Assembly (NCBI RefSeq): GCF_000186865.1
Contig: NW_008705593.1
Location: forward strand, 223,053 to 276,267
Direction of reading: 5' to 3'
Length of the DNA stretch: 53,215 nt
Source of the DNA: Aureococcus anophagefferens
Taxonomy: Eukaryota > Sar > Pelagophyceae > Pelagomonadales > Pelagomonadaceae
Made by a program: the position numbers and the translations under genes. The notes below the pieces were generated by a model. It was given only the letters and a program-made list of their open reading frames with translations, did no database searches and was not told the origin of the DNA. Below are positions 44,062 through 52,697 of this stretch, one piece after another. Position 1 is the stretch's first letter. Each line of letters begins with the position of its first letter.

Positions 44062-44823
44062 TCACGCCCCTACCTCCCGGCTCGAGCGCCAGTAGCCGAG
44101 GATGTGCCAGAGGACCTCGTTCGGGAGCGGGCGGCGGTTCGCGCGTTTCGAGGCTCGCGTGGCCTTCTTCGATGAGCTCGGCGCGCTGAAGAGGCGCTGG
44201 AGGACGGGATCAGATCGAGGAGGCGTCGCGCGACCGCGAGCACAGAGCGATCGGAGGCGCACGAGTTCGATTCGCGGCGCGCGAACGTACGGCTTCCAGC
44301 CGCCGGCGCGTTTCACGGCGCGGATCAATTCTCGAGACGGATTGTCTTCGAACTCCAAGCCATTTAAGCAATGGGACGCGGCATCATTTCCATGAGCGTC
44401 CACCATGAACATGCTAGCTCCGCTGCGCAAAAGGAGACGAGTCACTTCAAAATGATCGTTTCTTGCGGCCAGCATGAGCGGCGTGATTCTCACTCTACTG
44501 AGCTTGTCGATGTCTGCGCCGTGTTTGAGGAGTATCGCCGCCTCGCCGGGATACTCACAACGGTGGAGGGCCCCGAAACCATGGAAGTCGGTTCCGCGAA
44601 CATCGGCCCCGTGGGCAATCAGTAGCTGGAGCAGGTCGCTACGGTCGCCACCATAGTGTCCATAACATATGGAAAAAAACGCGAAACTAATGAGCGGCGT
44701 ATACCCTGTGGCACTTCTGCCTTCTACAAGTTCGCTAAGGTCCCGCGGAGCCTCCTCCAACCAGCGTCGCACGACCTCTATGTCGCCAGCTCTGATGGCA
44801 TCAAGAATTTCCGGAGGGTACAT
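44062..44823 (-). CDS. Ankyrin-repeat protein
   Basis: 253 aa. MYPPEILDAIRAGDIEVVRR begins a first degenerate ankyrin unit. Clear repeats follow: DLLQLLIAHGADVRGTDFHG, EAAILLKHGADIDKLSRV and ITPLMLAARNDHFEVTRLLL with GASMFMVDAHGNDAA. A basic linker (SSSKKATRASKRANRR) leads to LPNEVLWHILGYWRS, a short C-terminal helix reminiscent of an F-box edge. Protein-interaction function only; target unknown. The sequence is AT-richer than its neighbours, like the MYND/Sel1 gene. In-frame ATG at 44871 would add 16 residues. Confidence 0.82.
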   Translation of the reverse strand: MYPPEILDAIRAGDIEVVRRWLEEAPRDLSELVEGRSATGYTPLISFAFFSICYGHYGGDRSDLLQLLIAHGADVRGTDFHGFGALHRCEYPGEAAILLKHGADIDKLSRVRITPLMLAARNDHFEVTRLLLRSGASMFMVDAHGNDAASHCLNGLEFEDNPSRELIRAVKRAGGWKPYVRAPRIELVRLRSLCARGRATPPRSDPVLQRLFSAPSSSKKATRASKRANRRPLPNEVLWHILGYWRSSREVGA

Positions 44824-45025
44824 CGCGGCGCGGCTCGCAGACGCGCGCTCTGCGCGGCTTGGCGCGCGCACAGGGATGCGGTCCGCAGGTCCAACAACGA
44901 CGGCGCGCGCGGCGCGACGACGACGCGAGCCGCGCGGCGCGCGCTGCGCTCGAGGCGGACCCGCGCTAACACGCCTTCAAGATCCCTTCAATAACTAGTC
45001 CAACCACGCTGCCCCCGATGCGACG
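44824..45025. promoter_or_regulatory. Divergent promoter interval, ankyrin / sulfotransferase
   Basis: 202 bp, GC-rich on the left and more mixed near 44960-45010. No defined box. Confidence 0.3.
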
Positions 45026-46377
45026 ATGCGCCCTCTACTCGCAGCCTGGTGCCTGCTCGTCGCAACGGCGGCAAGGAAGAAGTCGAAGAAGAAGCGCAAG
45101 CCGCCCGCGGCCGTCTACCGGCCGCCGGAGATGAATCCGTCGCTGGCGCGCGACGGCTACATCGCCTCGGACCTCGCGAACCTCGCCGGCCGCCGCGACC
45201 AGCGCACGCGCATCCCCTTCTGGCTCGTCGCCGGTACGTGGTCTCCCTGCACACCCGCCTCGACGCCGCGCCGCAGGCATCGAGGGCACGGGCCACCACT
45301 TCTTCGACTTCGTCGGCCACCGGCTGAGGTACCTCTCGGAGCCGACGGAGCTGCTGCCCAACTTCGCCAACGAGGCCTACAACGACCTCCAGCTGTGCGT
45401 CTTGCGTCGCGCGGATAGTATTCCAATCGTCGATCCGTAGGTGCTGGCTGTCGCTGTCGACGGCGAAGGCGCACGCGCGGTGCAACTTTGCGGAAGCGGG
45501 CTGCCGGTCGAGCGCGGACTTCGACGGCGCGTCGTGCCTCCTGGAGCGCGCGAAGCTCGCGGCCCGGGGCAACATGGCGCCCTGGCGGAGCTCGCTTTAC
45601 GTGCCCGGCTGCAGCTACCCCTGCGGGTCGCCGGGGGGCGGGGACGACCTCCAGCACACGTCGGCGGACCTGCCGCGCTACGTCGCGGGCGCGCGCGGCG
45701 CGGGCTACGCGCCCCAGGTCGTCGTGACCGTGCGCGAGCCGCTGGCGACCTGCGTGTCGTCCCACTTCCGGCGCCACCACTCCGAGGGCACCTTCAAGAG
45801 CACCGCGTTCAATTTGTGGCTCAACTTGGGGCTGCTGGACACGCACCTCCGGGGCCTCGACCCGTCCCAGTTCCTCGTCGTCCACTACGAGGAGCTCGTC
45901 AGCGGCCACAACGTCTCCGCGGCCGACGCGCTCGGCGATTTCCTGGGCGGCGTGGACCGGGCCATGCTCGCGGACGCGCTCGCGTACGCGCGCGGCAAGG
46001 CCAAGGGCGGGTCGCCGAGCCACAAACCCCTCAAGGAGGCGGAGAAGCGCTACGTCGAGCACCTCTTCTTCCGCCCGTCCGCGCGGCCCCTCTTCCCGAC
46101 GCTCTGGCCCCACATGCAGCGCTACTTCGGCCGCCGGCCGAAGAACGCGCGGCTCAGGGACGCGGACCGCTACGCGTTCCAGGTCGAGGCCGACCTGCAG
46201 ATGGCGAGCCTCATGAAGCGCGACGAGTACCACGCGCTCCACGCGTGGTTCGACCTCTTCGACGAGCCCAACAAGGCCGAGGTCCGCGCGAAGCCCAAGG
46301 GCCACGGCGCCCTGCTGCAGAAGCGCCAGAAGGCCGAGCTCTACCAGGCGTCCGTCCGGGGCGCCGAGGTGGGGTGA
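45026..46377 (+). CDS. Secretory sulfotransferase (3 exons, two very short introns)
   Basis: Exons 45026..45233, 45277..45394 and 45441..46377 join to 420 aa. Introns are 43 and 46 nt with GT-AG ends. Splicing is supported by motif continuity: FWLVAG joined to IEGTGHHFFDFVGHRLRY restores the PAPS 5'-phosphosulfate loop, and NDLQL joined to CWLSLSTAKAHARC keeps the frame. The N-terminus MRPLLAAWCLLVATAA is a signal peptide followed by a basic run. The 3'-phosphate-binding region is VVVTVREPLATCVSSHFRR. These enzymes sulfate carbohydrates or proteins in the Golgi using PAPS; the acceptor is unknown, and algal cell-surface polysaccharide is plausible. The stop is 6 bp from the convergent J-protein stop. 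Confidence 0.82.
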
Positions 46378-46383
46378 CGCGCC

Positions 46384-46983
46384 TTATTTCAGGGACATGT
46401 AGGCCGCGAGGCCCGCGAGCGGGCCGACGATCGTCGCGAGCTTCAGCGCGACGAGCCGCGCGACGGCCCACAGCTGGAGCTCCTCGTCCTCGGGCGTGGC
46501 GAAGGACGGCGGCCGGCCCTCGAGCCGGTCCTCGCGCTCCCGCTGGAGCCGCTGGAAGAGCTTCTGGGCTCGTTCGCGCTCGCGCCGCGGCGCGGCCGCG
46601 AATTTGTCGGGATGGTGCTCGAGCGCGAGCTCGCGGAAGCGTTTCTCGACGTCTCGCTTCGGCGCGTCGGCGCTCAAGCCCATGAGACCCAGCTTCGTGT
46701 CGTCCGTGTAGCTTCGCCGGGCCGCCTGTTTAGGCCTCAGTTTCTCGTCAAGAAGTCGTGCACGATCTGCATCAGGTGCGGTCACAAACCGTCGTCGGGG
46801 CGGGGCTGCCCCTGCCGGGTGGCTGGCATAGTTTTGCGAGAAATTCGGGCGGTGGTGGCGGCTAGGAATGCCCGTGGCGGCGCAGCGGTGGTCGCCGCCA
46901 CGTTTGCTAGCAGCACGCCCCACTAGCGCACCATAGCTTCGGCCGAGCAGCATCGTCGTCCGTTGCTGGAGAAGTCCAAACAT
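46384..46983 (-). CDS. DnaJ-domain co-chaperone with C-terminal membrane segment
   Basis: 199 aa from the ATG at 46983; MLLGRSYGAL at 46953 is an alternative, and both give a basic, mitochondrial-like leader. The J-domain spans about 98-155: LGLMGLSADAPKRDVEKRFR, ELALEHHPDKF with the essential H-P-D, then AQKLFQRLQRERE. The C-terminus has a hydrophobic stretch LKLATIVGPLAGLAAYMSL that could anchor it. It would stimulate an Hsp70 at or in an organelle membrane. Only 79 bp separate this start from the divergent aminotransferase. Confidence 0.78.
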   Translation of the reverse strand: MFGLLQQRTTMLLGRSYGALVGRAASKRGGDHRCAATGIPSRHHRPNFSQNYASHPAGAAPPRRRFVTAPDADRARLLDEKLRPKQAARRSYTDDTKLGLMGLSADAPKRDVEKRFRELALEHHPDKFAAAPRRERERAQKLFQRLQREREDRLEGRPPSFATPEDEELQLWAVARLVALKLATIVGPLAGLAAYMSLK

Positions 46984-47062
46984 CCACAGGTCGACGCGAG
47001 AGCCAAGAGGCGACCGATTCTGCGAGGCGATTCTTGCGCGCCTGCCGCACGCGCTTTCGATC

Positions 47063-48461
47063 ATGCTCCGTCTGTCGACGCGCCTCGCGCGCTCCGCGGC
47101 GCGCCGCGGCCGCATGTCGACGGGCTCCGCGGCGCGCCGCGGCCGCATGTCGACGGCCGTCGCCGCGACGCCCTACGACACGCACGTCGTCGAGGACGAG
47201 CTCATCCAGGAGAACGGCGGGCTCATGGAGTGCGCGGCCGCGTGGAAACGACGCGCGGCCGCGCGTTCTCGACGGGCGGCGCCTCGCACGACCCAACGTC
47301 GAAACCGAGACGGCTTCGCGCGATCGCCGCGCGCGCGCGCCGACCGGGCGCCCGCCGCGCAGGTACAGCGTCGTCTACACGGACCGGGCGCTGAACCACA
47401 TGTCGGAGCCCTTCCAGCAAGTCATGACGGACCTCCACGCGTCGCTGACGGCGGCCTACAACGCGGACCACGCCGTGCTGCTCCCCGGCAGCGGCACGTA
47501 CGCGATGGAGGCGGCCGCGCGCGCGTTCGGCGTCGGCAACGTCGTCGTCGTGCGCAACGGCTACTTCAGCTACCGCTGGACCCAGCTCTTCCAGAGCATG
47601 GGCAAGCCCGACGACCAGGTCACGGTGCTCAAGGCCGCGCCCGCCGAGGGCTGGGCCGCGGGGGAGGACCGGGGCGTGTCGCCGCCGCCCGTCGAGGACG
47701 TCGTCGCGACGATCCGCGCGAAGCGGCCGTCCATGGTCTGCGCGCCCCACGTCGAGACGTCCGCGGGCATCATCCTGCCCGAGGCCTACATGCGGGCCAT
47801 CGGCGACGCGTGCGCGGAGGTCGGCGCGACGTTCTGCCTCGACGGCGTCGCGAGCGGCACCGCGTGGGTCGACATGAAGGACCTGGGCGTCGGCGCCTAC
47901 ATCACGGCGCCCCAGAAGGGCTGGACGGGGCCCGCCTGCGTCGGCGTCTGCATGCTCTCCGACGCGGCCGCGGCGCACGCCGAGGCCGCGCCCGTGTCGT
48001 CGTTCTCCATCGACCTCCACAAGTGGCGCATGGTCATGGGCGCGTACCTCGACGGCGGCCACATGTACCACGCGACCATGCCCACGGACGCCATCCGCAT
48101 GTTCCGCGACGTCGTCAAGGAGACGGAGCGCCACGGGCTCGCGGCCTGCGAGGCCGCCGCGTGGAAGCTGGGCTTCGGCGTCCGCGACGCGCTCAAGGCG
48201 CGCGGCTTCACGTCCGTCGCCGCCGAGGGCGTCGAGGCGCCGGGCGTCGCCGTGGTCTACGCCAACGACGACCCGACCTACGCGGGCCGCTTCAAGAACG
48301 TGAACCTCCAGATCGCCGCGGGCGTGCCCCTCGTCCTCGGCGAGCCCGACAACTACAACTCCTTCCGCATCGGCCTCTTCGGCCTCGACAAGCTCATGAA
48401 CGTCGACCGCACGGTCTCCAACTTCGAGATCGCCCTCGACGCCGTCCTCGCCAAGCAATAG
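47063..48461 (+). CDS. Class-V PLP aminotransferase, alanine-glyoxylate type (2 exons)
   Basis: Exons 47063..47229 and 47363..48461 join to 421 aa; the 133-nt intron (47230..47362) joins GGLME to YSVVYTDRALNH. A basic presequence (MLRLSTRLARSAARRGRMST) suggests mitochondrial import and contains an 11-residue tandem duplication (33 bp, 47091-47123 and 47124-47156). Class-V features: ALNHMSEPFQQVMTDL, LLPGSGTYAMEAAARA, FCLDGVASGTAWVDM, and a Schiff-base lysine in ITAPQKGWTGP. Related enzymes transaminate alanine or serine with glyoxylate in photorespiration; exact substrates are not decided by sequence alone. Confidence 0.82.
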
Positions 48462-48746
48462 GAGGCGCGAACGAGCCGCGCCTCCTCGCCCTCGCCCATC
48501 CGACGCCACCGTGGCATGTCTGTTCTCGTACTAGTAAGTTCCGTGAAAGTGGCTTGCTTAGGCCGGCGGCGGAGCTGCTTCGAAGCCGATGTGCATTCAC
48601 ACTGCTGCCACTGTCGACGTCGCGGCTCGTCGCACGTGTCGCCGCGATCGAAGCTTCTTATATATGCAGAGAGGGGAGGACCGACGCGGTCGGCCGGGGA
48701 GGGCGTCGTCCGGGCGCGGCGCGTCAGCGCCGCCGCCGCAACGCGA
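48462..48746. other. Convergent 3' interval between the two aminotransferases
   Basis: 285 bp. An AT-rich TTATATATGC (48658-48667) might be a polyadenylation-region signal. No gene seen. Confidence 0.35.
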
Positions 48747-50174
48747 TCACGCGCTCCCGTGGAAGGAGGTCCGCAAGTGCGCGCGCGTCTTGTAGAGGAG
48801 GCCCGGCGCGCGGTAGTAGCCCTGGGCGTCGAGGGCGTCGCGGAGCGCCGCGCAGACGAGCGCCGCGTTCTCCTTGCGCGAGTTGTAGCCCATGAGGCCG
48901 ATGCGCCAGACCTTGCCCGCGAGCTGGCCCAGCCCGCCGGCGATCTCGATGTTGTAGTTCTCGCGGAGGAAGGTGACGACCTTGCCGCCGTCGACGCCCT
49001 CGGGGATCTTGACCGTCGTGAGCGTCGGGAGCCGGTGCTCCCAGGGCACGTGGCACTCGAGGCCGATCTTCTCGAGCTCGTCCCAGAAGAACTCGGCCGA
49101 CGCGCGGTGCCGCGCCCACGACGCCTCGAGCCCCTCCTCCGCGAGGATCGTCAGCGCCTCGCGGAGCGCGTAGGCCATGGAGATGGGCGCCGTGTGGTGG
49201 TAGACGCGGGGCACGCCGAAGTCGTTGACGACGAGGTACTGCTTGATCATGTTCATGTCGAGGTACCAGTTCGCCGTGACCTCGCCCCGCGCCTGGCGCT
49301 CGTCCATCTTCCGCAGCGCGCGGTCCCCGAAGGTCAGCGGCGCGATGCCCGGCGGGCAGCTCAGCGCCTTCTGGCCGCCCGCGTAGCACGCGTCGACGCC
49401 CCACTCGTCGAGCTTCACGGGCAGCCCGCCGATGGACGTGACCGTGTCGGCCATGAGGAGGCAGTCGTGGTCGCGGCACATTTCGCCCAAATTCGCCATG
49501 GGCTGGCACGCGCCCGTCGACGTCTCCGCGTGGGCGACCCAGAGCGTGTCCGGCTTGTGCTCCGCCAACGCCGCCGCGACCTCGTCGTCGGAGAAGACCT
49601 CGCCCCAGGGCTTCTCCAGCTTGACGATGTTCGCGCCGTAGCGGCTCGCCATGTCGCAGTGGCGCAGGCCGAAGTAGCCGTTGACGAGCACGAGGTGCGT
49701 GTCGCCCGGCGACGTCAGGTTCGCGACGGCCGCCTCCCACGCCGCGGAGCCCGTGCCGCTGCACGGCACCGTGAACGCGTTCTTCGTCTGCCACGCGTAG
49801 CGAAGCAGCGTCTTGATTTCCTCGGCGGCCGCGAGGAACGCGCCGTCCATGTGGCCCACCTGCGGCAGCGACATGGCCGCGTGGACGCGCGGGTGCGCGT
49901 TGCCGGGGCCGGGGCCCATGAGGAGCCGCTTCGGCGGGTTGAACTGGGCGATGCTCGGCTTCTCCACGAGCAGCGACACGGGCGGCGTCATGGACGGCGG
50001 CGACGGCTTCGCCGTCGTGCTCAGGGCGCGCACGGCCTTCGGCGACGGCTTGGCCGTGGTGCTCAGGGCGCGCACGGCCTTCGCGACGCTCCGCGCCATC
50101 GTGCTTGCATTGTTGCGCGTCGCCGACGCGCTCAGGGGCCGCCGGCCGACGGCCTGCGCGAAGTGTAGTACCAT
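48747..50174 (-). CDS. Class-V PLP aminotransferase, alanine/serine-glyoxylate aminotransferase (AGXT-like)
   Basis: 475 aa. The leader MVLHFAQAVGRRPLSASAT is basic and Ser/Ala-rich, fitting mitochondrial or plastid import, and includes a 14-residue tandem duplication KAVRALSTTAKPSP (42 bp, 49999-50040 and 50041-50082). The catalytic part follows AGXT closely: RLLMGPGPGNAHPRVHAAMS, VPCSGTGSAAWEAAVANL, LMADTVTSIGGLPV, the PLP lysine in GGQKALSCPPG, and YHHTAPISMAYALREAL. It converts glyoxylate to glycine using alanine or serine. No peroxisomal C-terminal tripeptide is present (ends F-H-G-S-A). Confidence 0.9.
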   Translation of the reverse strand: MVLHFAQAVGRRPLSASATRNNASTMARSVAKAVRALSTTAKPSPKAVRALSTTAKPSPPSMTPPVSLLVEKPSIAQFNPPKRLLMGPGPGNAHPRVHAAMSLPQVGHMDGAFLAAAEEIKTLLRYAWQTKNAFTVPCSGTGSAAWEAAVANLTSPGDTHLVLVNGYFGLRHCDMASRYGANIVKLEKPWGEVFSDDEVAAALAEHKPDTLWVAHAETSTGACQPMANLGEMCRDHDCLLMADTVTSIGGLPVKLDEWGVDACYAGGQKALSCPPGIAPLTFGDRALRKMDERQARGEVTANWYLDMNMIKQYLVVNDFGVPRVYHHTAPISMAYALREALTILAEEGLEASWARHRASAEFFWDELEKIGLECHVPWEHRLPTLTTVKIPEGVDGGKVVTFLRENYNIEIAGGLGQLAGKVWRIGLMGYNSRKENAALVCAALRDALDAQGYYRAPGLLYKTRAHLRTSFHGSA

Positions 50175-50350
50175 GGTTCTGCTTGAAAGCTGTGCGGTGG
50201 CTCTGACGGGCGGGTGTGGATCGTGAACCGAGCAAGGCAACCCCGAATTGCCACAAGACGAAAATACGGACGTCCCCCCACACACGCCCCACACAGCAGC
50301 ACAACCACCCAGGAAGGCCTCCAGGATGACCACAAGATCATCAGCGAACA

Positions 50351-52345
50351 CTAGGACGCGCCCGCGCGGAGCGCGTCCTCGGCTCCCGGCGGGAAGAAGC
50401 TGACGGACAGGTGCCGCGTGCCGCCCGCGTCGTCGTCGTCGCCGTCGCCGCGGCGGAAGTCGAGGACCTCGACGACGGACGTGGAGAGGAGGCACCACGT
50501 CGTGTAGCCCGTCCCCAGGCGCCGGCGCGCCGGGTCCTGCGCGAGGTGCTGGATGCGGTAGACGTTCGCCGACGTCACGACGACGAGGCCCGGCCGGACG
50601 GCCCGGACGCGCGTCGCGCCCGTGAGCTCGGGCACGGGCGACAACACGACGACGTCCGAGTTGCCGAAGAGCTCGTGGCACCGCGCGAAGGAGTCGCCGC
50701 CCGACGTCGTCCGCGACGCGGCCATGAGCAGCTGGAGGAAGACGTCGTCGACGGCGGCCTCCGCGGGCCGCGCGCCGCCGCGCGAACCGTCCGGCGACCG
50801 CGGCGCGTCCGCGTCCGCGGCGAAGAGCAGCGGCAGGAAGCCGACGAGCGACGGCGGCAGGCGGAGCGCCTCCGCGCGCCGCGGCGCCGCGGCCGCGGCC
50901 TCGGCGATGCCGCGGAGCGCGTCGAGGAAGCGGTCGAAGTGGACCGACGACGCCGTCGGGTAGGACGCGCCGTCGAGGACGACGGCCGACTCGCGCCGGA
51001 GGTCCTTCAAAAACTGCGCGCGCGAGAAGTCGCGCGACGTGTTCAACAACTTCGCCGTCGGCTCGAGGGGGATGATCTGCACCGACGACCGGTGCCGCGC
51101 GAGCATGGCCATGTACTCGGCCTGGGTCCGCGCCGTCGCGACGTCTGCCGCGAGCTTCCGCAGCAGGCCCGACTCGTAGGACTCGTAGGCCGCCCAGGAC
51201 GCCGCGCGGCGCTCCGGCGCCGCGGCCGCGTAGCTCGCGAGCACGTCGCGGACCGCGCGGCGCGGCACGCAGTAGGTCGCGACGTCGCAGGCGGCGACGA
51301 CCGTCGCCGCGCGCGGCGCGTCGTTCATGAGACTGTCCTCGCCGAAGTAGGAGCCCGCCTCGAGCGCCGCGACCTCGGCCTCGCGGACGCAGACGCGGAC
51401 CGCGCCCGACGCGATGAGGGACATGTGGTCCGCGAACTCGCCCGTGCGGCTGATGACCTCGCCCCGGCCGAAACTCGCCGGCAGGCAGCTCTCCGCGAGC
51501 GCGTCGCGCTCCGGCGCCGTGAGCGACGCGAAGAGCGGCACGCGCGCGATGAGCTCGCGGAGCGACAGCGCCGGCGCCCCGGCGCGCGGCGCCGGCGCCG
51601 CGGCCGCCGAGGCCGTCGACGCGAAGCGCAGGCGGCCGAGGAACGTCCGGCCGGACGCGGGCGACGCCGAGGGAGCGGGGGACGCCGGCAGGCTCAGCTC
51701 CGCGACTTTCGCCTGCGCGTCCGCGAGGGCCGCCGCGCCGGCCTCGAGCGCCGCGGCGTGGGACTCGCGCGCCGCCGCGAGCCGGGCCTCGTGGTCGAAC
51801 TCGCGCGTCGCGAGCTCGAGCCGCGCGGCGACGAGCTCGGAGGTCACGCGCTCGAGGTCCGCGGCGGCCTCCGCGAGGTCCGCCTTCGCCGCCGCGGCGG
51901 CGGCCGCGGCCTCCCGGAGCTCCTCGGCCTCGCGCTCCGCGCGCCGCGCCGACGCCCGCGCCTGCTCCTTGTCGTACTCCGCCGTCGCGAGGCCCATGCG
52001 GCACTCGACGAGCTCGAGGGTCAGGCGCTCGACCTCGTCGCGCATCTCGCGCCGCGACGCGGCGAGCTCGTCCCGCAGGCGCCCGACCTCGTCGTCGGGC
52101 GCCTTGCGCGCCGGCGACAGCGTCCAGCCGGGCGTCGGGCTCTTGCACTCCTCGCGCATCGTGCCCGCCCACCACCAGAAGGGCAGCCCCCCCGAATTCG
52201 TGCGCTTCACCAACGGTTCACCTCGCCGCGATCGGTCGTCCGCGCGCGCGATGGGTCGCTCGATGTTCGACGGTACTCGTCCTCCGTCGGACGCGAGGGC
52301 TTGCGATCCTGCGTCGTGTTTCGTTTTTTTACCCCGGCGATGCAT
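50351..52345 (-). CDS. Coiled-coil protein with cyclic-nucleotide-binding domain
   Basis: 664 aa. Residues about 80-220 form a long Ala/Arg/Glu coiled coil. A cNMP-binding domain lies at about 262-375: LIARVPLFASLTAPERDALA, GEVISRTGEFADHMSLIASG, then the phosphate-binding cassette YFGEDSLMNDAPRAATVVAA with its conserved E and R, as in PKA/PKG sites. The C-terminal 270 residues (SRAQFLKDLRRESAVVLDGA; FLQLLMAASRTTSGGD; FGNSDVVVLSPVPEL) match nothing I know; no kinase or channel motif is present. It is probably a cAMP/cGMP-responsive scaffold. The neighbouring aminotransferase is on the same strand 176 bp downstream. Confidence 0.78.
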   Translation of the reverse strand: MHRRGKKTKHDAGSQALASDGGRVPSNIERPIARADDRSRRGEPLVKRTNSGGLPFWWWAGTMREECKSPTPGWTLSPARKAPDDEVGRLRDELAASRREMRDEVERLTLELVECRMGLATAEYDKEQARASARRAEREAEELREAAAAAAAAKADLAEAAADLERVTSELVAARLELATREFDHEARLAAARESHAAALEAGAAALADAQAKVAELSLPASPAPSASPASGRTFLGRLRFASTASAAAAPAPRAGAPALSLRELIARVPLFASLTAPERDALAESCLPASFGRGEVISRTGEFADHMSLIASGAVRVCVREAEVAALEAGSYFGEDSLMNDAPRAATVVAACDVATYCVPRRAVRDVLASYAAAAPERRAASWAAYESYESGLLRKLAADVATARTQAEYMAMLARHRSSVQIIPLEPTAKLLNTSRDFSRAQFLKDLRRESAVVLDGASYPTASSVHFDRFLDALRGIAEAAAAAPRRAEALRLPPSLVGFLPLLFAADADAPRSPDGSRGGARPAEAAVDDVFLQLLMAASRTTSGGDSFARCHELFGNSDVVVLSPVPELTGATRVRAVRPGLVVVTSANVYRIQHLAQDPARRRLGTGYTTWCLLSTSVVEVLDFRRGDGDDDDAGGTRHLSVSFFPPGAEDALRAGAS

Positions 52346-52697
52346 CTGCTACGCTTGCGTCGAAGGAAAGTGGCAAAATTTAGAGAAAGAGTCCATTGCC
52401 GTCACGTCGGGAGCACGGTCGCTGGCCTGGACCAATCGCAATCGCCACAGCCGCCGTCACGCGCAGTCGAGGCTGGGCATGGACCCCAGCCTTATGGAGA
52501 TGGACCCCGAGCTGCTCGGGCCCAAGCCATCGTACTAGCGCAGCGTCTCGCGACTTTTCGTCGCGCGAACGCGTCGGGGGCGCGCGCGCGGCCGCGAGCG
52601 GCGTCGTCGCCCGGGGGCGGGAGGGTTCGCCGCTGGCCTCCTGCGCGGCCACGACCGCCAAAAGCGACACCTCCCTCGTTTTCCCGTCGTCCGATAC
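52346..52697. other. Divergent interval, right end
   Basis: 352 bp between divergent starts. A 19-residue frame (52479-52538: MDPSLMEMDPELLGPKPSY) is in the same frame as the gene to its right but ends in TAG. It could be a small upstream ORF or the edge of a first exon. Confidence 0.3.

Noticed and set aside
48747..52175. A single minus-strand frame of about 1140 codons joining the cNMP-binding gene region to the aminotransferase
   Set aside because: Upstream of 50174 this frame reads the cNMP-binding gene out of frame (Arg/Gly-rich); the aminotransferase starts at its own ATG at 50174.
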